The translations under genes and the position numbers were made by a program. DNA of 17,631 bases from CAXYVC01 sp964292295 (lineage in GTDB: Bacteria; Acidobacteriota; Holophagae; Holophagales; Holophagaceae), in the NCBI GenBank assembly GCA_964292295.1, contig CAXYVC010000049.1, forward strand, positions 1 through 17,631. The letters run 5' to 3'. Under the pieces are notes generated by a model. The model saw nothing but the letters and a program-made list of their open reading frames with translations, was not told the DNA's origin and searched no databases. The stretch's first letter is position 1. Each line of letters begins with the position of its first letter. Shown piece after piece: positions 1 through 5,674 of the stretch.

Positions 1-134
1 ATCAACTCGTGCAGGGCGACGCTGTCGAAGTCGTACTGGTTGGCCGCCGGGGCCCCGGCCCCGAAGTCCCAGTTGGTGGCCGTGTTGAACGCGATCAGGC
101 CGCCCCCCGGGGCGAAGTCGGGGCCGGCGTCCAC
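1..134 (-). pseudogene. Fragment of a zincin metalloprotease, cut at both ends
   Basis: Read on the minus strand from 134 to 1, this frame gives 44 residues containing FNTATNWDFG, then YDFDSVALHEL at the window edge. The pattern of an Asn-Trp-Asp-Phe segment, an acidic linker and SVALHE is what I know from secreted matrixin-like proteases often found with PEP-CTERM anchors (NF038122-like); HE would begin HExxH. The rest of the motif lies beyond the left edge. On the 5' side the frame enters a 16-base G run (149-134) and stays open into the tRNA flank without any ATG, GTG or TTG in frame apart from the GTG at 134, which falls inside the domain. It is therefore a truncated gene or an assembly junction, not a complete gene. 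Family assignment rests on a short stretch. Confidence 0.5.
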
Positions 135-149
135 CCCCCCCCCCCCCCC
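134..149. repeat. 16-base poly-C (poly-G) homopolymer
   Basis: Sixteen consecutive C on the plus strand lie exactly where the metalloprotease frame begins and the tRNA-Arg flank ends. In the protease frame the tract would encode glycines. Such tracts can be phase-variable, but here no start codon upstream would yield a whole protease. A mis-join or a sequencing artefact is at least as likely. Confidence 0.9.
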
Positions 150-180
150 TTGACCCCACGGCGCGGGAAACGAAGGCGGA

Positions 181-204
181 GGGCCCCCGGGGGCCTCCTC
201 CCTT
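181..204 (-). terminator. Weak GC-rich hairpin downstream of tRNA-Arg
   Basis: A near-perfect palindrome built on GGCCCCCGGGGGCC lies about 60 bases after the tRNA 3' end. Arms GGAGG and CCTCC extend it, with one bulged base. There is no clear U tract on the minus strand, so its role as a terminator is uncertain. Confidence 0.3.
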
Positions 205-262
205 GGTGTTTTGACCCAGGTGCAGAAAGCCCCGTCACCGCTAGGTTCCGGGGCTTGGTGGG

Positions 263-339
263 TGGTGGTTCTGGGCAGACTCGAACTGCCGACCTACCGC
301 TTAGGAGGCGGTCGCTCTATCCACCTGAGCTACAGAACC
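263..339 (-). tRNA. tRNA-Arg (anticodon CCT), CCA encoded
   Basis: The minus strand folds as a standard 77-base tRNA. The acceptor stem GGTTCTG pairs with CAGAACC, followed by discriminator A and a genomically encoded CCA. The D-arm contains AGCTCAGGTGGATAGAGC. The anticodon stem ACCGC/GCGGT encloses loop CTCCTAA, giving anticodon CCT, which reads AGG arginine codons. The T-arm GGCAGTTCGAGTCTGCC has the TTCGA motif. It starts 36 bases after the stop of the glycerate kinase gene. A GAGAAT box preceded by TGC (about 350-358) sits 10 bases upstream and could give it its own promoter, or it may be co-transcribed. Confidence 0.97.
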
Positions 340-375
340 GCGCGGCTCCATTCTCGCAGAGGCGCGGCCCGACGG

Positions 376-1224
376 CTACGGCACCTCGAAGCGCACTTCG
401 TCGAAGAGGGCTGCGGCGCGCTCCCAGCCTTCCCCGCGGCAGCCGAAGCGGCCCAGCACGGGCAGGCCCAGCTCCCGGGCCCGGGCGGCGACGACGGCGG
501 GCAGCTTGCCCTCCAGGGTGCTCGCGTCCAGGCGCCCCTCGCCGGTGAGCACGGCCCCGCAGCCCGTGCAGGCGCGGTCGAAGCCGCAGACCTCGAGCAT
601 GGTGCCGGCACCGTCCACCAGCTCCGCGCCGAGGGCGCCCAGCCTGGCGCCCAGGCCGCCGGCGGCGCCGGTGCGCGGGCCCTCCGGAAGGCCGAGGCCC
701 CGGAGCCGCGCCTCCAGAAGGGGCAGCTCCTCGGGGCGGGCGCCCTTCTGGGGGCCGAAGACGCGGGCGGCATCGGCGAGCCCCGTGCGCACGTCGCAGA
801 GGACGCGGGTGGGGGGCAGGTGCAGGGGCGGCAAGTCCCGGCCGCCGTCCACGGTGGCGCTCCCGCCCAGACCGATCCACAGCCCGGGCGCGTCCGCGCA
901 GGCCGCGACGAGTTCGCCGAAGCCCCGGCTGCTGGCTTCGAGCGGGGCGAGCCGTTCGAGCCCCGCGAGGCCGATGACCTTGGCGCACTCCAGGGCGAGG
1001 GTGCCGTCGGGCAGTTCCAGCACGGGCACGGGGCGCACGCGGTCGAAGGGATCCGCCGCCTCCAGGCTGCGAAAGCGCCCGCCCAGGGCCCAGTGCAGGC
1101 ACTCCAGGAAGCCGTCGCCCCCGTCGCTCAAGGGCAGGAGGCGGTCGCCGGGTGCTGCCATGTGCCGGGCGGCCTCCAGCGGGCTGCGGGTGCCCTTGAA
1201 GGCGGTGGGCGCGGCGAGCCTCAC
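376..1224 (-). CDS. Glycerate kinase, compact type I (GarK/GlxK family)
   Basis: Predicted to phosphorylate D-glycerate with ATP, feeding glycerate into lower glycolysis. The 282-residue product shows the family landmarks in order: APTAFKG at the N terminus, LSDGGDG near residue 33, GLGGSATVDGG, VFGPQKGA, GAAGGLGARL, and LTGEGRLDASTLEGKLP near the C terminus. Typical members have about 370-380 residues. Here the segment between GGSATVDGG and CDV is very short (about 16 residues), so a stretch of roughly 50 residues seen in typical members is absent. The start is a GTG at 1224 that overlaps the stop of the upstream MauE/DoxX gene (GTGA, 1221-1224), implying translational coupling. It is the third gene of the operon running from 2347. 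Family assignment is firm; the exact substrate is inferred. Confidence 0.88.
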   Translation of the reverse strand: MRLAAPTAFKGTRSPLEAARHMAAPGDRLLPLSDGGDGFLECLHWALGGRFRSLEAADPFDRVRPVPVLELPDGTLALECAKVIGLAGLERLAPLEASSRGFGELVAACADAPGLWIGLGGSATVDGGRDLPPLHLPPTRVLCDVRTGLADAARVFGPQKGARPEELPLLEARLRGLGLPEGPRTGAAGGLGARLGALGAELVDGAGTMLEVCGFDRACTGCGAVLTGEGRLDASTLEGKLPAVVAARARELGLPVLGRFGCRGEGWERAAALFDEVRFEVP

Positions 1225-1685
1225 GGTGCGGGGCGCCTGGGACGCGTGGCGCCGGCCGCCAGGATCTGGACGGCGAGGAGGAGAAGCCCCAAATCCCGCA
1301 GCAGGGCGCCGCGCATGTCCGCCAGGCGCGCGTCGGTGCTGCGGTCGGGCGCGCCGACCTGGAAGCAGCCGCAGTCCACGGGGTGGCGGCGCGCGAGGTT
1401 GATGCCGAGGGCGAGCGCGAAGGCGAGGAGCAGGAAGCCCAGCCAGGCGGCGGCGGCGCGCGGGCGCAGGCCCAGCACCAGGGCCAGGCCCGCGAGGGCC
1501 TCCAGCCAGGGCAGCACGAGGGCCGCCGGGTGCACGGCCCAGGCGGGCATCAGGGCGTAGGCGGCCATGGCCTTGGCGAAGGCCGGGGGGTCCAGCAGCT
1601 TGGGCCAGGCGGCCACCAGGAAGGTGGCCCCCAGGGCCAGGCGGCAGAGGAGGGTGGGGCGGGGGTGGAGCAGCCAGCGGCTCAT
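1221..1685 (-). CDS. MauE/DoxX-like membrane redox protein
   Basis: A 154-residue integral membrane protein with four predicted hydrophobic helices. It starts MSRWLLHPRP, with helices near residues 12-28, 36-58, 60-74 and 77-98, then DCGCF (C105, C107) and a final hydrophobic stretch near 130-145. This layout, including the helix-adjacent CxC and the lysine in AAWPKLLDP, matches the MauE/DoxX superfamily, whose members are thought to take part in disulfide or thiol redox chemistry at the membrane. ATG at 1685 overlaps the stop of the rhodanese gene (ATGA, 1682-1685). The longer upstream reading frame is a shadow of that gene. The redox role is inferred from family and from the rhodanese neighbour. 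Confidence 0.8.
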   Translation of the reverse strand: MSRWLLHPRPTLLCRLALGATFLVAAWPKLLDPPAFAKAMAAYALMPAWAVHPAALVLPWLEALAGLALVLGLRPRAAAAWLGFLLLAFALALGINLARRHPVDCGCFQVGAPDRSTDARLADMRGALLRDLGLLLLAVQILAAGATRPRRPAP

Positions 1686-2347
1686 CGGGCGGCTCCGCTG
1701 CGCACGGGCCCCTTCAGGGCCAGCCATTCGTTCCAGCCGCCGCGGTGCACCCAGAGGTTGCGGTAGCCCAGCTCCAGAAGGCGCCGCGCCAGGCGGTGGG
1801 CGTCCTCGCAGTCGCCGCCTCCGCAGTAGAGGAGCAGGGGCGTTCCCGCGGAAGGCTGCACGCCCGCCTCGAAGGCGAGGATGCGGTCCTCGAGGTCCGC
1901 CTCCCACACGGGCGCGCACCAGGCCCCGGGCACGTGGCCGGCCTCGTATTCCGCGCTGCGCCGGGCATCCAGGAAGACGGCGCCCTGCCGGAAGGCGGCC
2001 AGGGCGCGGGCTCCGTCCAGTTCCCGCAGGGGCGCGGAGGGATCCTGGCCAAGACCCTGGGCTGTGGTGGGGCCTTTGGGGATGGACGGCGCGCCCTGGG
2101 CGGGCGTGGCAGGCGCTGGAGAACCGAGGGCCGGGGCATCGGGGGCCAAGGGGCGAGGGGGAAGGGTGGTCGGTGCCGCGGGGGGCTCGGCGGGCGGCAG
2201 GGGGCGTCCGGTCCAGGCCAGGCGCCGGCCCGGGGAGGCGAGCGCATTGGCCAGCAGCGCGCAGGCCAGGGCCAGCGCGGGCAGCGCCAGGAAGGCGAGG
2301 AGGTCCGGGTGCGCGGATCGGGAAAGCAGGGGCCGCATGGCCTCCAT
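1682..2347 (-). CDS. Membrane-anchored rhodanese-domain protein
   Basis: A 221-residue protein in three parts: an N-terminal hydrophobic helix (about residues 15-37), a long Pro/Ala-rich linker (about 45-105), and a C-terminal rhodanese domain (about 110-215). The domain shows VFLDARRSAEYEAGHVPGA, the loop LLLYCGGGDCEDA and GYRNLWVHRGGWNEWLALKG. C175 in YCGGGDC is the expected persulfide-carrying cysteine, and C180 lies five residues later. With the helix as an anchor the domain probably faces the periplasm, where it could move sulfur or act on thiols. It is the first gene of a three-gene overlapping operon. Start choice is between ATG at 2347 (weak AAGG upstream) and ATG at 2338; the first is used here. 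Only 36 bases separate it from the divergent kdtA gene. Confidence 0.88.
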   Translation of the reverse strand: MEAMRPLLSRSAHPDLLAFLALPALALACALLANALASPGRRLAWTGRPLPPAEPPAAPTTLPPRPLAPDAPALGSPAPATPAQGAPSIPKGPTTAQGLGQDPSAPLRELDGARALAAFRQGAVFLDARRSAEYEAGHVPGAWCAPVWEADLEDRILAFEAGVQPSAGTPLLLYCGGGDCEDAHRLARRLLELGYRNLWVHRGGWNEWLALKGPVRSGAAR

Positions 2348-2383
2348 GATGCCTTCGGATCGGGATCATGGGAGGCTAGAAGC

Positions 2384-3664
2384 ATGCATCCGGCGGACCT
2401 GAGCTACCTGACGGCGGTGTCCCTGGCCGGCGCCCTGTGCCGGGCCCTCCGGCGCGGTCTGCCGGAGGGCTGGCGCCAGCGCCTGGAGGCCAGGCCTCCG
2501 GAGGACCTGCCCCGCGGCTGGGTGTGGGTGCACGCGGTGAGCGTGGGCGAGCTGCTGCTGGCGGAAGGCCTCCTGGGGCGGCTGCGTGCGCGGGGGCACG
2601 CCCTGCACGTCACCACGGGGACGCCCGCGGGGTTGGAGCTGCTGCGCCGGCGCCTGCCCGACTGGGATGCCGGCACGGGGCGGGTCACGGGCGGGGCCTT
2701 CCCCCTGGACGACCCAGCCGGGCTGGCCCCCTTCCTCCACAGGCCCCCCGCGGCCTTCGTGGCCCTGGAAACCGAGCTGTGGCCGAACCTGCTGCGCAGT
2801 CTGGAGGCGCGAGGCATCCCGCGGGCCGTGGTGAACGGCCGCCTCACGCCCCGCTCCCTGACGCGCGGGGGGCCCTGGCTGCGCCGCGCCGCGGCCCGCC
2901 TCAGCGCCGTGGCGGCCCGGGACGAGGCGAGCGCCGAGGCCTTCCGCGCCCTGGGGGCGCCGGAGGTCCAGCTCGGCGGCAATCTCAAGGCGGACCTTCC
3001 CGCGCCCAAGCCCCTGCATGCGGGCTGGCATCCCCTGCGGGCGGCCTGGGAGGGCCTTCCCGTGGTGGTGGTGGGCAACACCGTGGCCGGAGAGGAGGCC
3101 CTGGTGCTCTCCGCCTGGCGCGCGGCCCGGGAGCGGCATGCCGGCCTGCGCCTGGTGATCGCGCCCCGCCAGCCCCGGCGCTTCGCGGAGGTGGCGGGCC
3201 TGCTGGCGCAGGCGGGGCTCGCCTTCCGCCGGGCCTCGGAGCCCTGGCCGGAGGAGGCGGAGGCCTGGAGGGGCACGGAGCTGCTGCTCCTGGACACCCT
3301 GGGGGAACTGGCGGCGGCCTACGCCGAGGGTACGGTGGCCCTGGTAGGTGGTGGCTGGAGGTGGGAGGGCGGCCACAATCCGCTGGAGCCCGCCCGCTTC
3401 GGCCTGCCCGTCCTGGTCGGGCCCGGCTACGCGAACTTCGGGGATCTGGTGGAGCCCCTGCGCGCCGCGGGGCGGCTGCGGGTCGTGGCGCCGGAAGCCT
3501 TGCCCAGCGCTCTCGGCGAGGCGCTGGATGCTGCGCCGGGCCTGCGCCCCGCGCAGCTGTCCCCGCTCCCCGGCCTGCCCGAGGCGCTCCGCGGGGCCCT
3601 GGACCGCACGGAGGCAGTGCTCAAGAAAGTCCTGCCGGATCCGATGGGAGGGAACAGGCCATGA
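2384..3664 (+). CDS. kdtA/waaA: 3-deoxy-D-manno-octulosonic acid (Kdo) transferase
   Basis: Transfers Kdo from CMP-Kdo to lipid A precursor (GT30), an essential step of lipopolysaccharide inner-core synthesis at the cytoplasmic membrane. The 426-residue length matches the family. Visible landmarks are WVHAVSVGE (E56, the conserved catalytic glutamate), FPLDDPAG, ETELWPNLL near 129, VVNGRLTPRS, GGNLKADLP, and the C-terminal nucleotide-sugar region GGGWRWEGGHNPLEPARFGLPVLVGP. The usual STHxGEE motif reads NTVAGEE here (about 231-237). ATG at 2384 has GGAGG eight bases upstream and begins MHPADLSYL; the longer upstream frame overlaps the divergent rhodanese gene and is rejected. The stop overlaps the next start (ATGA), so the response regulator is probably co-translated. 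It shows that the host has lipid A. Confidence 0.93.
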   Translation: MHPADLSYLTAVSLAGALCRALRRGLPEGWRQRLEARPPEDLPRGWVWVHAVSVGELLLAEGLLGRLRARGHALHVTTGTPAGLELLRRRLPDWDAGTGRVTGGAFPLDDPAGLAPFLHRPPAAFVALETELWPNLLRSLEARGIPRAVVNGRLTPRSLTRGGPWLRRAAARLSAVAARDEASAEAFRALGAPEVQLGGNLKADLPAPKPLHAGWHPLRAAWEGLPVVVVGNTVAGEEALVLSAWRAARERHAGLRLVIAPRQPRRFAEVAGLLAQAGLAFRRASEPWPEEAEAWRGTELLLLDTLGELAAAYAEGTVALVGGGWRWEGGHNPLEPARFGLPVLVGPGYANFGDLVEPLRAAGRLRVVAPEALPSALGEALDAAPGLRPAQLSPLPGLPEALRGALDRTEAVLKKVLPDPMGGNRP

Positions 3665-4602
3665 GGGAGACCGGGATGCCGCACAGCACCGCACCCCACG
3701 TGCTCCTGATCGACGACGATCAGGCGGTGCTCTCCATGGTCCGGGAGGCCCTCGCCCACCACGGCATGAAGGTGCACGCCTTCTCGGAGGCCTCGGAGGC
3801 GCTGGAGCTTCTGGACCGGCCCGGGGGGCTGGCTTTCGACCTGGTGGTGTCGGACATCAACATGGAGGGGATGGACGGCTTCGACGTGGTCCACCGGGTG
3901 AAGTCCGTCCAGCCCAGCCTTCCGGTGGTGCTGATGACGGGCCAGGCCAGCCTGGAATACGCCATCCGCGCCATGCGCATGGGGGCCGCGAACCTCTTCC
4001 AGAAGCCTCTGGCGCTGCGGGAGCTCGTGAACAGCGTCTTCCACCTGGTGGGCCTGCACCGGGAGCTGCGCATGGCCCAGACCGGCCTGCGCGGGCTGGT
4101 GCGCGAGACGCGCCTCTTCTCCTTCCGCTCGGACGAGCTGGACATCCCCGCGATGGTGCTGCACCTCACGGACCGCCTCGTGCCCCTGGGCTTCGCCACG
4201 CCCGGCAACGTGGACGTGCTGGCCATGGCCTACCACGAGGCGCTGGTGAACGCGCTGGAGCACGGCAACCTGGAGGTGGACAGCAGCCTGAAGGGCGACC
4301 TCTTCAGCGCCAAGGACCGCTACTTCGCCCTGCTGGAGGAGCGGCTGGCGGACCCCGCCTATGCGGGACGGCGCGTGGAGGTGGGCGTGGAGGTCACGCC
4401 CGAGTGCTTCGAGGTGCGCATCGCCGACGAGGGGCCGGGATTCGACACGAACGTCCTGCCCTCCATGAGCGAGGAGGCCCTCACGCGCCAGTGCGGGCGG
4501 GGCCTGGCGATGATCCAGATGGTGATGGACGAGGTCGTCCACAACGCGAAGGGGAACGAGGTGCGCCTCGTGCTCCGCAAGAAGGCCCAGGCTGCCGAAT
4601 AG
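3661..4602 (+). CDS. Response regulator fused to GHKL ATPase domain
   Basis: A 313-residue protein. Residues about 12-130 form a receiver domain with acidic pocket D18-D20, phospho-acceptor D65 in VVSDINMEGMDG, T93 in LMTGQ and K115 in QKPL. Residues about 140-310 form an HATPase_c_2 domain like RsbW/SpoIIAB anti-sigma kinases: N-box EALVNALEHGN (E193, N197), G1 box DEGPGF (D256) and a GRGLAMIQ lid motif. There is no HTH and no histidine-phosphorylation domain, so it is not a hybrid sensor kinase. A reasonable model is phosphorylation-controlled kinase or anti-sigma activity in a partner-switching pathway; no STAS or sigma partner is seen in the window. ATG at 3661 overlaps the kdtA stop and has GGGAGG nine bases upstream; ATG at 3676 is an alternative. 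Confidence 0.88.
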   Translation: MRETGMPHSTAPHVLLIDDDQAVLSMVREALAHHGMKVHAFSEASEALELLDRPGGLAFDLVVSDINMEGMDGFDVVHRVKSVQPSLPVVLMTGQASLEYAIRAMRMGAANLFQKPLALRELVNSVFHLVGLHRELRMAQTGLRGLVRETRLFSFRSDELDIPAMVLHLTDRLVPLGFATPGNVDVLAMAYHEALVNALEHGNLEVDSSLKGDLFSAKDRYFALLEERLADPAYAGRRVEVGVEVTPECFEVRIADEGPGFDTNVLPSMSEEALTRQCGRGLAMIQMVMDEVVHNAKGNEVRLVLRKKAQAAE

Positions 4603-4605
4603 GCG

Positions 4606-4630
4606 AAGGCCCCGCGGGGAGCGGGGCCTT
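4606..4630 (+). terminator. Hairpin between convergent genes
   Basis: A perfect 10-bp stem AAGGCCCCGC / GCGGGGCCTT encloses loop GGGGA, three bases after the response-regulator stop. It also lies downstream of the minus-strand thioredoxin gene, so it may serve both. The T tracts are short in both directions, so efficiency is uncertain. Confidence 0.65.
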
Positions 4631-4656
4631 GCCGGAGCATGAAACGGGAGCGCGGC

Positions 4657-4977
4657 CTAGAAGGCGCTCTCGATGAAGGCCTTCAGCGCGGGCTTGGGCT
4701 GGCCGCCGACCTTCTTGTCCACCAGCTTGCCGTCCTTGAAGAGCAGCAGGGTGGGGATGGACATGACGCCGAACTGGCCGGCCACGCCGGGGTTCTCGTC
4801 CACGTTGATCTTCACGATCTTCGCGCGGTCGCCCAGCTCGCCGGCGATCTCGTCCAGGGAGGGCGCGATCTGGCGGCAGGGGCCTCACCAGGGGGCCCAG
4901 AAGTCCACCAGGGTCACGCCCTGGGCGATGACGGCGGGGAACTCGGCGTCGGTGATCTGCTTCACGAGGTCAGACAT
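4657..4977 (-). CDS. Selenocysteine-containing thioredoxin (in-frame TGA at active site)
   Basis: A 106-residue cytoplasmic thioredoxin, complete if TGA at 4887-4885 is read as selenocysteine. Residues 1-30 (MSDLVKQITD... VDFWAPW) run into codon 31 = TGA, then GPCRQIAPSLDEIAGELG continues in the same frame to a TAG stop. The active site is W-U31-G-P-C34 in place of the canonical W-C-G-P-C. The rest of the fold is intact: KINVDENPG, the cis-proline loop MSIPT (P75), LLLFKDGK and VGGQPK. The codon after U31 through the end shows no other stop or frameshift, and the TGA hits exactly the nucleophilic cysteine, which argues against decay. ATG at 4977 has AAGGAAG five bases upstream. The gene follows the cNMP-binding protein gene by 32 bases. 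Sec usage is inferred; no sel genes are in the window. Confidence 0.88.
4859..4887 (-). promoter_or_regulatory. Candidate bacterial SECIS hairpin
   Basis: Numbering the mRNA from U1 of the UGA (4887), GAGG (2-5) pairs with CCUC (26-29), G11 with C25, and CGC (13-15) with GCG (22-24). This closes a six-base loop CAGAUC (16-21) with G18 and U20. A 5-base internal loop and a single bulged C break the 5' arm. A short upper stem with a G and U in the loop, roughly 15-20 bases after the UGA, resembles known bacterial SECIS elements such as that of fdhF. Pairing was done by eye; the fold is plausible but not computed, and other pairings exist, such as CUGG(4893-4890)/CCAG. Confidence 0.45.
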
Positions 4978-5009
4978 GGTCTTCCTTTCTGGGTGGAAAG
5001 CCCGCGGTG

Positions 5010-5507
5010 TCAGGGCAGGGGAATGAGGGCGTCGGGGCCCAATGCGCCGCCCCACTGGGCGATGGCGAAGACGGACATGTAGCGCTCGTTCGTCTCCCGG
5101 AGGCGCTGGGCCAGCACGGCACACAGGCTGTACAGCACCTTCAGGGCGATCTGGTGGTGGGCCTCGATCACCGCCTGGAACGCACTCAAGGGGATGTAGA
5201 AGAGCTGCGCGGGTTCACAGGCGATGGCGTCCGCCGCCCGGGGGCTCACGTCGATGAGGGCCATCTCGCCGAAGAAGGCGTTGGGCTCCAGCACGGCGAG
5301 GGCCTCCTCGCCCCCGGCGCTGCGCTTGGAGATGCGCACGGTGCCCGCCATGACGATGTAGAGGCCGTCTCCGGGGTCGCCCTCGCGGAAGATGACGCCG
5401 CCCGCCTCGTATTCCTGCACCTGGCCGATGACCAGGATCTGGGCGCGCTCCATCTCGTCCAGGTTGCGGAAGAGGGGCGAGTCGTTGAGGAAGGTGGTGT
5501 CGATCAC
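5010..5507 (-). CDS. Stand-alone cyclic-nucleotide-binding domain protein
   Basis: A 165-residue protein made of a single CAP_ED-type domain (about residues 12-125) plus a helical tail. It shows the GD turn in FREGDPGDGLYIVMAGTVRI and the phosphate-binding cassette FFGEMALIDVSPRAA, with E81 and R90 in place. The Ser/Thr that usually follows this Arg is Ala here. There is no DNA-binding helix-turn-helix and no other effector domain, so it probably acts by protein contact or as a nucleotide sensor; ligand unknown. The start is a GTG at 5507 with no recognisable Shine-Dalgarno; M19 is a possible later start. The Sec-thioredoxin gene follows 32 bases downstream on the same strand, so the two may share a transcript. 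Confidence 0.85.
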   Translation of the reverse strand: MIDTTFLNDSPLFRNLDEMERAQILVIGQVQEYEAGGVIFREGDPGDGLYIVMAGTVRISKRSAGGEEALAVLEPNAFFGEMALIDVSPRAADAIACEPAQLFYIPLSAFQAVIEAHHQIALKVLYSLCAVLAQRLRETNERYMSVFAIAQWGGALGPDALIPLP

Positions 5508-5537
5508 GGGCGGGGTCCGGGCGGATGGCCGACCCTG

Positions 5538-5559
5538 GGCCGGCGGAACCGCGCCGGCC
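5538..5559. repeat. 22-bp inverted repeat in divergent promoter region
   Basis: GGCCGGCG and CGCCGGCC form a perfect 8-bp inverted repeat around GAACCG, extendable by two pairs with a bulged G. It sits in the 167-base gap between the divergent cNMP and DUF4388 genes. A TACACT box on the minus strand (5565-5560) lies next to it, so the repeat would be at the very start of the cNMP transcript or act as an operator. Function is not known. Confidence 0.5.
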
Positions 5560-5625
5560 AGTGTACCCCAAGCCCGGATCCTCCGATGCGGACGTCCTCT
5601 CCCGGCGTCCGGAAAGGCGCCTCCG

Positions 5626-5634
5626 TGCTAGGAT
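5626..5634 (+). promoter_or_regulatory. Possible extended -10 promoter for the DUF4388 gene
   Basis: TGCTAGGAT matches an extended -10 element (TGn plus TAnnAT-like), about 40 bases before the ATG at 5675. No convincing -35 box is visible. The call rests on the motif and its position only. Confidence 0.35.
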
Positions 5635-5674
5635 CACCCTCAACCACGAAAAACGGTGACGAAAGGGAATACCC

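Noticed and set aside
134..149. Phase-variable homopolymer switching a metalloprotease on and off
   Set aside because: No usable start codon upstream in any tract length would produce a whole protease; the frame starts inside the domain.
211..1560. Long open frame antisense to glycerate kinase and MauE
   Set aside because: Low-complexity Ala/Gly/Arg translation without domain features, typical of high-GC shadow frames.
1745..3664. Long frame with an N-terminal extension to kdtA
   Set aside because: The upstream part is antisense to the rhodanese gene. ATG 2384 has a good Shine-Dalgarno and gives normal family length.
2437..4602. 721-residue frame covering kdtA and the response regulator
   Set aside because: Its first part is out-of-frame, Gly/Arg/Pro-rich shadow translation of kdtA; the true gene begins at 3661.
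4885..5124. Truncated thioredoxin N-terminal fragment ending WAPW, as a separate short gene or a pseudogene
   Set aside because: The frame continues past the TGA without shift into a perfectly conserved C-terminal half, and the TGA falls on the catalytic Cys. Readthrough as selenocysteine explains this better than decay.
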